Shown piece by piece: positions 9,648 to 17,568 of a stretch of DNA of 64,000 nucleotides. The notes beneath the pieces were generated by a model. It was not told the DNA's origin. It did no database searches and worked only from the letters and a program-made list of their open reading frames with translations. Each line of letters opens with the position of its first letter. The stretch's first letter is position 1. A program made the translations under genes and the position numbers. Origin of the DNA: JAUIIK01 sp963709995 (GTDB lineage Bacteria > Chloroflexota > Chloroflexia > Thermomicrobiales > CFX8); NCBI GenBank assembly GCA_963709995.1, contig CAVPYN010000001.1, positions 558,001 through 622,000 on the forward strand, given 5' to 3'.

Positions 9648-10997
9648 TTGAGAACGCATGCCGAGCATTTCTGGGAATCACTCCGGTCAACTTATTGGTT
9701 TATCCCCGCGGCGATCATCCTTTCGATGATTTGCCTCGCCTATTTGACCCAGCTACTGGATGAGCGCCAATGGTTCGACATTGCCACGCTATTGCCTGGC
9801 GTGTTCAACGGCGGGCCGGACGGCGCCCGGTCAATGCTTTCGACGATTGCCGGGTCGATGATGACCGCAGCGGCGGTAACCTTCTCGATTACGATTGCCG
9901 CGCTCGCCAGTACTTCCTCCCAGTACGGCCCCAGGCTCTTGCGAATCTTCATGCGTGATGTGGCAAGCCAGGTTGTGCTCGGAACTCTGGTTGGAACATT
10001 CATCTACTGCCTTCTCATCCTGCGGCAGGTTCCCAGTACGTCGTCCTCGCTCTTGGTCCCGCACTTTGCGACGACGATGGCGATGCTCCTGGCGCTTGCA
10101 TGCATAGTGGCGCTAATCTACTTCATCCATCACATGGCCTCGCTCCTGCAGATTTCGAACGTCGCCGCGCACGTCGGCAACGAGCTACTGAGTTCGATCG
10201 AGAACATGTTTCCAGAGAATCTCGGTCAGGGCGCCGAGATAGGGGAGCGAGAAGATGCGATTTCTCTCAGCGGAAGCGGCACTGGCATTTTGCCAGACGC
10301 GGACCAGAAAGCGGTCGAGGCGCACCGGATCGGATACATTCAGGCGATCGACAACGACAAGCTGATGGCGTTGGCGATCGAGCACGACGCGGTGATCCAG
10401 GTCGATCTGCGGCCCGGCAGATTCATCGTGCAGGACACGCGGCTCGCCGTGATCTGGCCCGGCACACACGCATCCCCAGATCTGGAATCCGCCCTTCAGA
10501 AGGTCTTTCTCATTGGTTCCAGGCGGACGCCGTATCAGGATATCGAGCTCTACTTTGATGAGTTGACGGAAATAGCGCTCCGGGCGATGTCGCCAGGCAT
10601 CAATGATCCGTACACGGCGATCATCTGTATCGATTGGCTCACTGGAGGGCTGACGGCGCTATCCAGAAGACAGATGCCTTCGCGCTATCGCTACGACGAC
10701 GACAACCATCTGAGAGTGATTGCTGACGGCCCGTCCCTCGCGGATCTGATCGACGCGAGCTTTGACCGGATTCGGAATGTTTCGCGAAGTCATCCCTCAG
10801 TGTTGCTGAAGTTGCTGGAGTCAATTCGCCTTATCTCCCAGAATGTCAGATTTGACGATGATCGCGCAGCGCTCCGCCGTCAGCTCCAGGCAATAGATGT
10901 GGTTGCGCGACATTCAGGATATATCGACCACGAGCGCCGCCGTCTTTACGCTTCCTATCTGGAAGCGCTCAAAGACCTCAACATCGATAGCGATTGA
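9648..10997 (+). CDS. DUF2254 family membrane protein
   Basis: Predicted membrane protein of the DUF2254 family, function unknown. Four membrane helices lie in the first 170 residues (from YWFIPAAIILSMICLAYLTQ to LALACIVALIYFI), with the family segment SMMTAAAVTFSITIAALASTSSQYGPRLL between them; the remaining 280 residues are soluble and include FDELTEIALRAMSPGINDPYTA, the conserved C-terminal signature. It starts at a TTG with a weak ribosome site, is 449 residues, and ends exactly where the convergent oxidoreductase gene ends (stops abut at 10997/10998). Confidence 0.85.
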   Translation: MRTHAEHFWESLRSTYWFIPAAIILSMICLAYLTQLLDERQWFDIATLLPGVFNGGPDGARSMLSTIAGSMMTAAAVTFSITIAALASTSSQYGPRLLRIFMRDVASQVVLGTLVGTFIYCLLILRQVPSTSSSLLVPHFATTMAMLLALACIVALIYFIHHMASLLQISNVAAHVGNELLSSIENMFPENLGQGAEIGEREDAISLSGSGTGILPDADQKAVEAHRIGYIQAIDNDKLMALAIEHDAVIQVDLRPGRFIVQDTRLAVIWPGTHASPDLESALQKVFLIGSRRTPYQDIELYFDELTEIALRAMSPGINDPYTAIICIDWLTGGLTALSRRQMPSRYRYDDDNHLRVIADGPSLADLIDASFDRIRNVSRSHPSVLLKLLESIRLISQNVRFDDDRAALRRQLQAIDVVARHSGYIDHERRRLYASYLEALKDLNIDSD

Positions 10998-12551
10998 TCA
11001 GGTCGCGTTCAGGTGTTCAAGGACTTCGCTCGCGCAATTGCGTCCAGGCGCACCAAAGACACCGCCGCCCGGCCACGCGCCAGAGCCACCAAGATAGAGC
11101 CTTTCGATCGGCGACTGATAGCCGTGGGAGCCGGGCACCGGTCGATAGCTAAACATCTGGTCGGGGGTGATCTCGCCGTGGAAGATGTTGCCTCCGGTAA
11201 TTCCGATTGTCGCTTCGATGTCCGGCGGGCCAAGCACTGACATATGCTCGATGGCATTGGGAAGGTTGGGCGCATACTCGGCAAAGGTCTGGATGATGTT
11301 GGCGCCAATCTCGTCGCGTCGGCTCTCCCAGTCCCCGGTCGCAAGATCATATGGAGCATATTGAACGAACATCGACAACGTGTGCTTGCCGGAGGGAGCA
11401 AGGCCATCCTCCGTCGCTGTCTGGATGTAGCAATCCATGAACGGTTTCCGCGAGGGCTGTCCCTGACTTGCGTCGACCCATGCCTGCTCAACATAGTCGA
11501 TCGACGGGCAAATCATAATCCCTCCAGTGTGCTGGGGGCCAACGCTCGTGCCCGGCATAGAACTGAAGTCCGGCAGTTCGCCGATGCCGAGCAACACCTT
11601 GACGACGGAGCCCTTCTCTTTCCGGGATCCAATCTGGTCGAGGAAGTTGCCGGAAAGCTGCCGGGGATCGACCATGCTGGCGAACGTGCGGTAAGGGTCG
11701 GCGGTTGAGATTACGCTTTCAGCCGAGAATCTCCGCCCGTCGCTGGTTCGAACTCCCGTGGCCGCGCCGTTCTCGATATCAATCTCCGCGACCTCGGCAT
11801 TGGTGAAGATCTTTACCCCGTAATCCTCGCCGGAGCGCGCAAGGGCCGCGGCAATCGAGCCCATCCCGCCGCGAACGTAGCCCCATGCGCCTCGATGACC
11901 GTTGAGCTGGCCGAGGAGATGATGAAACTTCACGTAGGCCGACCCTGGCGAACGCGGGCCAAGGTTCGAGCCAATCACCCCACCGGATGAGAGCGGGCCC
12001 TTGATCTGCTCGCTCTCGAAATATTCGTCGAGAACATCAGCGACGCTGCCAAAAAGCAGAAGTCGTAGATCCTCGTCCCCACCCGGGCCATCAAATGCCG
12101 CTTCGAGATCGCTCAACGATGGGGCCGGGCCCATTATGAGCGGCCAGGCCTGCTGGATTATGCGTTCCCAACGGTCCCAGTAAGGTCCCCACGCAAGCGC
12201 GTCCTTCTCCGAGAATTTGCCGAGCTGCTGGCGCGTCTTTTCAGAATCGAGAAAGCTCATGAAATAGCTGCCATCGAGTTGTGGGGCAAAGATCTGGGGA
12301 TCGAACGGGCGAACGTCGTAACCGTGCTTGATCAGATCCAGTTCGTTGACCACTTCGGGAAGGAGAAGGCTGCAAACATACGAGCAGGTTGAGAGATGGT
12401 AACCCGGGAAATGCTCCTCGGTGACCGTCGCGCCGCCGATGACGTGACGGCGTTCAAGGACGGCGACGCGTTTGCCCGCTCGCGCCAGGTACGCGGCAGC
12501 AATCAGGCCGTTGTGACCGGCGCCGATGATGACTATGTCGTAGTTCTCCAT
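10998..12551 (-). CDS. FAD-dependent oxidoreductase, phytoene dehydrogenase-like (PYROXD2 type)
   Basis: Flavoprotein of the CrtI-like/PYROXD2 group. The N-terminal dinucleotide fold is plain (YDIVIIGAGHNGLIAAAYLA then VLERRHVIGGATVTEEHFPG), and the C-terminal FAD motif reads YLGGSGAWPGGGVFGAPGRN. 517 residues, the usual length for the group. Real carotenoid desaturases sit in crt clusters; there are no carotenoid genes here, so the substrate is unknown. ATG start at 12551, intact frame. Confidence 0.85.
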   Translation of the reverse strand: MENYDIVIIGAGHNGLIAAAYLARAGKRVAVLERRHVIGGATVTEEHFPGYHLSTCSYVCSLLLPEVVNELDLIKHGYDVRPFDPQIFAPQLDGSYFMSFLDSEKTRQQLGKFSEKDALAWGPYWDRWERIIQQAWPLIMGPAPSLSDLEAAFDGPGGDEDLRLLLFGSVADVLDEYFESEQIKGPLSSGGVIGSNLGPRSPGSAYVKFHHLLGQLNGHRGAWGYVRGGMGSIAAALARSGEDYGVKIFTNAEVAEIDIENGAATGVRTSDGRRFSAESVISTADPYRTFASMVDPRQLSGNFLDQIGSRKEKGSVVKVLLGIGELPDFSSMPGTSVGPQHTGGIMICPSIDYVEQAWVDASQGQPSRKPFMDCYIQTATEDGLAPSGKHTLSMFVQYAPYDLATGDWESRRDEIGANIIQTFAEYAPNLPNAIEHMSVLGPPDIEATIGITGGNIFHGEITPDQMFSYRPVPGSHGYQSPIERLYLGGSGAWPGGGVFGAPGRNCASEVLEHLNAT

Positions 12552-12769
12552 TTATGCCTGCCACTTCTCTCACTTAGGCGGGAGTGTTACCGAACTCAGG
12601 CTCATATCATAGGGCGTCGAATGATGGCGCGCTTGAAGAAAGCGGGCAATTCGATATGGTCGCGTAGAATCCCACCCGAACGGGTGGTGCCGGATTCGCA
12701 CAAAGTTGACTACGTTTCCGTGAGGACGGCAGCAGGGGAGACTTTCGGGTAACCACCACAGTTTGAATC

Positions 12770-13021
12770 GTGTTTGATCAGCTTCGTCGATCTGATGTAG
12801 AACGGTGGAGATGCGAATTGTTGCGACTGATTGTCGTTCTGCTGGTGGTGCTCGTTCCCGCGGGACTGGGCACGATTTACGTCTGGAGTTCGTTGAATCT
12901 ATTGCTCCACGGGGATGCCAGTATGGGCCGAGTTCTGCTGGCAACTCTGGCGCTAGTCGGAGTCTTCGTATTACTCTATGGTGCGTACCGCTATATCGAT
13001 AACCTGGAAGAACCGCAGTAA
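12770..13021 (+). CDS. Small two-helix membrane protein heading the cytochrome oxidase operon
   Basis: An 83-residue protein I do not recognise. It has two clear membrane helices, around residues 19-41 (LRLIVVLLVVLVPAGLGTIY) and 54-76 (VLLATLALVGVFVLLYGAY). It starts at a GTG and is followed 27 bp later by the oxidase subunit IIa gene, so it is probably co-transcribed with the oxidase and may be an assembly or accessory subunit; that is inference from position only. Confidence 0.5.
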   Translation: MFDQLRRSDVERWRCELLRLIVVLLVVLVPAGLGTIYVWSSLNLLLHGDASMGRVLLATLALVGVFVLLYGAYRYIDNLEEPQ

Positions 13022-13048
13022 AGCTTCGAAGGACGGAACGGGGGCGCA

Positions 13049-13207
13049 ATGAGTGACATTTCGCAAGAACACATCGACGGCGAGGATCCGGCCGGCCAGC
13101 ACGAAGAGCACAGCGTTCGAGGCACCTTCATCATCCTCATCGCCTATCTTGTCGTGATTGTCGGTATTTGGGGAACGATGTACTTCACATTGTTGTCAAG
13201 AGGGTAA
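13049..13207 (+). CDS. ba3-type cytochrome c oxidase subunit IIa
   Basis: A 52-residue protein with an acidic N-terminus (MSDISQEHIDGEDP) and one C-terminal helix (GTFIILIAYLVVIVGIWGTM). Size, single helix and ending (FTLLSRG) match the small subunit IIa of Thermus-type ba3 oxidase, whose helix replaces the missing first helix of subunit II. The next gene is the CuA subunit II, starting six bases later. The ATG lies about five bases after a GGGG run that can serve as ribosome site. Easily missed because it is so short. Confidence 0.75.
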   Translation: MSDISQEHIDGEDPAGQHEEHSVRGTFIILIAYLVVIVGIWGTMYFTLLSRG

Positions 13208-13212
13208 GCGCG

Positions 13213-13680
13213 GTGAAGATAGACTATTACGAGAAGGTTTTTCTAATCCTCGGCGTCGTGATGCTTCTCTCGGGGCTGGTAGCTATCGTGATATCGGTTG
13301 TCGGTGCTGGAGCGATGGTGCCGACGCCCGCGGGACGTGTTGCGCCAGGGGAAGTCCGTGAGACGGCGCCGTTCGATGACCCGGGCCTGCGTGAGATCTC
13401 CCCCGGCAAATACGAAGCGGTCATTGTCGCCCAGATCTGGTCCTTCACCCCAAACGAGTTTCGTGTTCCCGCCGGTTCCGAAATCACGTTCCGGATTGCC
13501 TCGGTCGATGTGGTTCACGGGTTTCTCATCGAGAACACCCAGGTCAACGCGATGATAATCCCTGGACAGATTACTGAAGTGACGCAGACGTTCGACAAAT
13601 CCGGAGAGTATCTCGTGATTTGCCATGAGTACTGTGGGATCGGCCATCATGATATGTGGGGACGGGTGATCGTCGAATGA
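13213..13680 (+). CDS. Cytochrome c oxidase subunit II, ba3 type (CuA domain)
   Basis: Electron entry subunit of the terminal oxidase; carries the binuclear CuA centre outside the membrane. I take the GTG at 13213 (AGAGGG eight bases upstream), giving 155 residues. One N-terminal helix (residues 9-31) is followed by a cupredoxin domain. CuA ligands are complete: H102 in VVHGF, then C137, E139, C141, H145 and M148 in CHEYCGIGHHDM, with the same spacing as Thermus ba3 oxidase. Having one rather than two membrane helices also fits ba3. The stop overlaps the next start by ATGA, indicating coupling with subunit I. Confidence 0.92.
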   Translation: MKIDYYEKVFLILGVVMLLSGLVAIVISVVGAGAMVPTPAGRVAPGEVRETAPFDDPGLREISPGKYEAVIVAQIWSFTPNEFRVPAGSEITFRIASVDVVHGFLIENTQVNAMIIPGQITEVTQTFDKSGEYLVICHEYCGIGHHDMWGRVIVE

Positions 13681-15359
13681 GCAGTATTGCGGTAACCGAC
13701 GCGGGCACGATCGAGCGCGAAACGAGCGATGTCTTCATCGCCGAACAGATGTGGACGATTCGCTGGCAACTCTATCTGATGTTTATCGCTCTTGCGGTCG
13801 GCGGCTGGATGGGAACCGGCCAGGCGCTGGAGCGAGTCGGCGTTACCATGCAGAGCTTTGCCGGGCTTGAGAGCTACTACCAGGGGCTGTCAATTCACGG
13901 CGTGACGCTCGCGCTGGTACTGACCTTTTCGTTCGCGAACGCGCTGCTGTCCCTGCTAACAATGAAGGGTTTCAACCGGCCGCTAGCCAGCACCATGCTG
14001 GCACAGGGTAGTTTCTGGTTCATGGCGGCCGGACTGGTGCTCGGAGCCGTCATGTTGTTGCTGAATCAGGCAACGGTACTATTCACCTTTTACACGCCAA
14101 TGGAAGCGAACCCGCTGTTCTACCTGGCGGCGGTGTTCCTGGTTGTGTCCACCTGGCTCACGATGGCGAACATCATCTGGACTTATCGCCAGTGGCGAGC
14201 AGACAATCCAACGGAACGCATTCCGCTTCTGGCCTATACAACCCTCACGACCTATATCATGTGGGGTCTGGCTTCGATTGGCATTGCGGTAGAGGTCGTG
14301 TTCTTTATCCTGCCCTGGTCGTTGGGAATATGGGATAGCACCGACCCCCAGCTAAATCGCATTCTCTTCTGGTTCACCGGACACGCAATTGTCTATTTCT
14401 GGCTGCTTCCGGCTTACGTCTCCTGGTATATGCTGATGCCCCGGCAAGTAGGTGGGCGACTGTACAGCGACGGGCTTACACGATTCGCCTTCCTGTTGTT
14501 CCTCCTTTTTTCAATCCCGACCGGGCTTCATCACCAGTACACCGACCCGGGCATCTCCGGGGCTATGAAGAGCATTCATCTCGTGATGACATTCGTTATA
14601 TTTTTCCCCAGCCTCATTACCGCCTTCTCGATCATGGCAATGCTTGAAAATGCGGGTCGCAAAGCAGGAGCCAGGGGGTTGTTCCGATGGATCTTCGCTC
14701 TGCCCTGGGGGAATCCATCGGTTAGCGCACAACTCCTCGCCATGCTTGTGTTTACGCTCGGCGGGGCTACAGGACTCATCAATGCGAGCTTCACAGTGAA
14801 CCTTGTCGTGCACAACACGGCGTTCATTCCGGGCCATTTCCACCTGACGGTCGGTACCGCCGTGGCCCTGACGATGATGGGTGTCTGCTACTGGCTGATT
14901 CCCTACATGACTGGAAAGAAGCTGTTCGGGCCCAAGCTGGCGCTGGCACAGGGGTGGTTGTGGGCGATCGGTGTCCTGACGTTCTCGCGCGGTCAGATCT
15001 CGGGCGGACTTGAGGCAATGCCGCGGCGCACGGCAATCGGAGAGGCTGCCTATAGCCTGCCGGGCTGGGACCTTGCGAACTGGTTGACGGCAATTGGCGG
15101 CTCGATCATGACAGTAAGCGGCGCGCTCTTCTTCATTGTCATGCTCGGCACACTGTTCCTGTCGAAGGAGCCAACCGAAGTCACCGAGATCCCCGTAGCG
15201 GAACCGCCGATTCATGGACCGCGAGAAAGCTGGGCGACCTTTGACCGCATTGGGATGTGGACGGTCGTGGCCGCAGTACTCATCATCTTCGCCTACTTGC
15301 CTACCCTGATCTCGTATCTTCCGGCCGCGTTCAACTCGCCCGGTGTGAAAGTCTGGTAG
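13677..15359 (+). CDS. Cytochrome c oxidase subunit I, ba3 type
   Basis: Catalytic subunit of a B-type heme-copper oxidase that reduces oxygen to water and pumps protons. 560 residues from the ATG at 13677, with about 13 membrane helices. Seen motifs: SIHGVTLAL with the low-spin heme histidine H74; FTGHAIVYFWLLPAYVSWY with the CuB histidine; PTGLHHQYTDPG with the paired histidines; and HNTAFIPGHFHLTVGTA with the heme ligands. No A-type D-channel signature is evident, as expected for ba3 enzymes using the K pathway. It overlaps subunit II by four bases and is followed by a cytochrome c gene 10 bp on. Confidence 0.93.
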   Translation: MSSIAVTDAGTIERETSDVFIAEQMWTIRWQLYLMFIALAVGGWMGTGQALERVGVTMQSFAGLESYYQGLSIHGVTLALVLTFSFANALLSLLTMKGFNRPLASTMLAQGSFWFMAAGLVLGAVMLLLNQATVLFTFYTPMEANPLFYLAAVFLVVSTWLTMANIIWTYRQWRADNPTERIPLLAYTTLTTYIMWGLASIGIAVEVVFFILPWSLGIWDSTDPQLNRILFWFTGHAIVYFWLLPAYVSWYMLMPRQVGGRLYSDGLTRFAFLLFLLFSIPTGLHHQYTDPGISGAMKSIHLVMTFVIFFPSLITAFSIMAMLENAGRKAGARGLFRWIFALPWGNPSVSAQLLAMLVFTLGGATGLINASFTVNLVVHNTAFIPGHFHLTVGTAVALTMMGVCYWLIPYMTGKKLFGPKLALAQGWLWAIGVLTFSRGQISGGLEAMPRRTAIGEAAYSLPGWDLANWLTAIGGSIMTVSGALFFIVMLGTLFLSKEPTEVTEIPVAEPPIHGPRESWATFDRIGMWTVVAAVLIIFAYLPTLISYLPAAFNSPGVKVW

Positions 15360-15369
15360 GGGGAGCGAC

Positions 15370-15795
15370 ATGTCAAAGACGATGCTCGGCGCGCTGCTGG
15401 CGGTGTTTGGAGTCATACTCGTCCTCGGGTACATCTCCGTGATCCCTGATTCCGGAGACCCTCGCCCGGTCCCAACCGACACCCCTGCTCCTCAAACTGG
15501 TGGAGGGGCTGATGATGCCGTTGCAGCGGGAGCGGCGATCTATCAGGCGCAGTGTGCATCGTGTCATACTACTGATGGGTCGACGGTCGTCGGCCCTACC
15601 TGGCAGGGTCTCTTCGAAAGTGAGATCACGCTCGAGGATGGAAGCACGGTCATAGCGGATGCCGCCTATATCCGTGAGTCGATTCTCCAGCCAGCGGCAA
15701 AGGTGCATGAGGGGTTTCAACCAATCATGCCAGTCTTCCAGCTATCGGACGAAGAGATTGAGAATCTGATTGCGTACATCCAGACTCTTAATTAG
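15370..15795 (+). CDS. Membrane-anchored mono-heme cytochrome c
   Basis: Likely electron donor to the adjacent ba3 oxidase. The N-terminal helix (residues 5-25) acts as an uncleaved anchor or signal, followed by a Pro/Thr linker and a cytochrome c domain with CASCH at residues 62-66 (covalent heme). A distal Met is available in QPIMPVFQL before the final helix IENLIAYIQTL. 141 residues; it lies 10 bp after subunit I and 3 bp before the SCO-like gene, so it is part of the same operon. Confidence 0.88.
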   Translation: MSKTMLGALLAVFGVILVLGYISVIPDSGDPRPVPTDTPAPQTGGGADDAVAAGAAIYQAQCASCHTTDGSTVVGPTWQGLFESEITLEDGSTVIADAAYIRESILQPAAKVHEGFQPIMPVFQLSDEEIENLIAYIQTLN

Positions 15796-15798
15796 GTC

Positions 15799-16515
15799 AT
15801 GACCGCGGCGATACAAGGGACTGCCGCACCAACCTTAACCACGAACAAGCGCCGGCTCCGTGTGTTCTTGATGTATGTTTTGCCGCCGCTCATCGCGCTG
15901 GCCATCGTGCTGGTTCCGACGCTGAGCACGGTCGCCGTGCTGCCTCGGCTCGGAGTCGGTCCCGGCTACGCATTGATCGATCAGCGCGGGGAAATCGTCT
16001 CGAACGAGAGCCTTCGAGGCGACATAATCGTCTATGGGCTGGCATCCCTGGATTGCAGCGACGACTGTGCCGCTTCGATTGCAGCCATGCAGGCAGTGCA
16101 ATCCGAATTTCCGCCGTCAGCTAGATCACAAGATGATCCCAGTATTCAATTCGTGCTGATTGTTGTTGATGCGATCGAGGATCCTGATTTGCTCCAGAAG
16201 TTCGGAGCAACGCAAGGTATCGAGGACGACAGATGGAGCATTCTGTCCGGCAACGAGGCTGCGATTCGAGCCGTCGTTGGTTCTGGATTCGAGGTCTATC
16301 TCGGGCGCGATGATAACGGCCAGGTCAGGTACGATCCCGGGGTCTTCCTGACGGACCAGGCTGGCTTCCTGCGCGCGGAGTATCGTAACGGCGTGCCGGC
16401 TGTAAATGTCATTCAGGAGGATATTGGGCGCGTCATTGCAGAGGCGAACGCCGGCACGGTCGGCGGGCTATTCTACAACGCGGCCCATTCGCTTAGCCTG
16501 ACTTGTGGGAGCTAG
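15799..16515 (+). CDS. SCO1/SenC-like thioredoxin-fold protein, last gene of the oxidase operon
   Basis: Probable CuA assembly factor. One N-terminal membrane helix (about residues 21-45) precedes a thioredoxin-like domain with YGLASLDCSDDC, a CxxxC pair at C86 and C90 that is the SCO copper-binding motif. The third SCO ligand, a His usually found just before the xxYLID strand, is not where expected: the segment reads VRYDPGVFLTDQAG near residue 180. So copper binding may be altered, or the protein works as a thiol reductase. Start ATG three bases after the cytochrome c stop. 238 residues. Confidence 0.7.
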   Translation: MTAAIQGTAAPTLTTNKRRLRVFLMYVLPPLIALAIVLVPTLSTVAVLPRLGVGPGYALIDQRGEIVSNESLRGDIIVYGLASLDCSDDCAASIAAMQAVQSEFPPSARSQDDPSIQFVLIVVDAIEDPDLLQKFGATQGIEDDRWSILSGNEAAIRAVVGSGFEVYLGRDDNGQVRYDPGVFLTDQAGFLRAEYRNGVPAVNVIQEDIGRVIAEANAGTVGGLFYNAAHSLSLTCGS

Positions 16516-16548
16516 GTAGCCAATCTTCCCCAACGCTGGTCGCAAGGC

Positions 16549-17187
16549 TCATTCGTCAACATGAACCAATCCCTCGCGGACAGCCAATGCTACGACCGCG
16601 GCACGATTGTGCAGATGAAGCTTCCCCAGGATGTTCCGGAGATGGTACTTCACGGTGTTCTCGCTGACGACGAGATGCTCCGAAAGGTCTCGATTCGACG
16701 TGATCCCCTGGACCATCAACGCCAGCACCTCGAACTCGCGCCCAGTCAGTTGCGGCGCTTCGTCGTCGCAGGGCCGATCGATTTCGCTTGGATTGCACGG
16801 CTGACCGCAATGGTCCATGGATTGGGGATCTTCGGCACGTTCCACCGCTTCGAGAAGAGCAAACAGGTTTTCTGACGGCATACTTTTGAGCATGTATCCA
16901 ACAGCTCCGGATCGCACCGCATTGTGGACGTCGTCGGTTTCGTCGAGCGCGGTAATGACGACCTTGATGCCGGGCATCTCGTTGGCGATCACTCGCGTGG
17001 CGATGACCCCGTCTATCCCGGACATGCCCAGTTCGAGGAAGACGACATCGGGTTTGAGTTTCCGGGCAAGGGAGACAGCGGAACTGCCATTGTCCACCTC
17101 GGCGACGACGTCATGGCCATGATCTCTCAGCAGGTTGGCGATGCCATCCCGACACAATTGGTGATGATCAGCGACGAGAATTCTCAC
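16549..17187 (-). CDS. NarL/FixJ-type response regulator with atypical receiver (Glu at phosphorylation site)
   Basis: Two-domain regulator: receiver (about residues 1-120) and LuxR-type helix-turn-helix (about 145-205: LTGREFEVLALMVQG, ENTVKYHLRNILGKLHLHNR). The acidic pocket begins at D7-H8, and K101 or so is present in GYMLKSMP, but the usual phospho-acceptor Asp is Glu: the strand reads VVFLELGMSGIDG with E52 (codon GAA). Glu can mimic phospho-Asp, so this may be constitutively active or controlled otherwise. No histidine kinase lies next to it. It starts at a GTG with a weak ribosome site and is convergent to the oxidase operon. Confidence 0.88.
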   Translation of the reverse strand: MRILVADHHQLCRDGIANLLRDHGHDVVAEVDNGSSAVSLARKLKPDVVFLELGMSGIDGVIATRVIANEMPGIKVVITALDETDDVHNAVRSGAVGYMLKSMPSENLFALLEAVERAEDPQSMDHCGQPCNPSEIDRPCDDEAPQLTGREFEVLALMVQGITSNRDLSEHLVVSENTVKYHLRNILGKLHLHNRAAVVALAVREGLVHVDE

Positions 17188-17568
17188 GGCATATTGCTTT
17201 CAACTCGTGTCATGAACACTCGCGGACGGGAATCGTCAGACGTACTGCGCGGTCTCATTGCTCGTCATTCTAGCTTGGACACGTGAAACACTATCGCAGG
17301 TGGGGTCGGTCGATTGCTCTCGCGTAGCGTCATCAAGTAATGCCAGCAAATGCACGATCTCTGCGGTCACGATCCGTGCAGGTCTATACCGCCAGGGCGG
17401 AAAGCAGGTTCTCCTTGGGCTCAGGGTGACTCGTCCCGTCACGGAAGGTGAACGATACGGGACACTTACTGGTTGCATGACCGCGAACGCGACCGAAGAA
17501 CGGGAGGAGTGTATCTACATTGCCGGCGCGTGTAACTTCGCACCACTTTCATTATTCTGGGGCGAGAT
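17188..17568. other. Intergenic region, no supportable gene
   Basis: About 380 bp between the regulator start and the stop of the disulfide oxidoreductase gene. Open frames of 80-104 codons exist on both strands, but they have no recognisable motifs and odd composition, so I do not call them. The regulator's promoter must lie here; I see no clear consensus. Confidence 0.45.

Noticed and set aside
14511..15482. 323-codon minus-strand open frame
   Set aside because: Antisense to oxidase subunit I and the cytochrome c gene; composition is a GC-rich shadow with no motifs.
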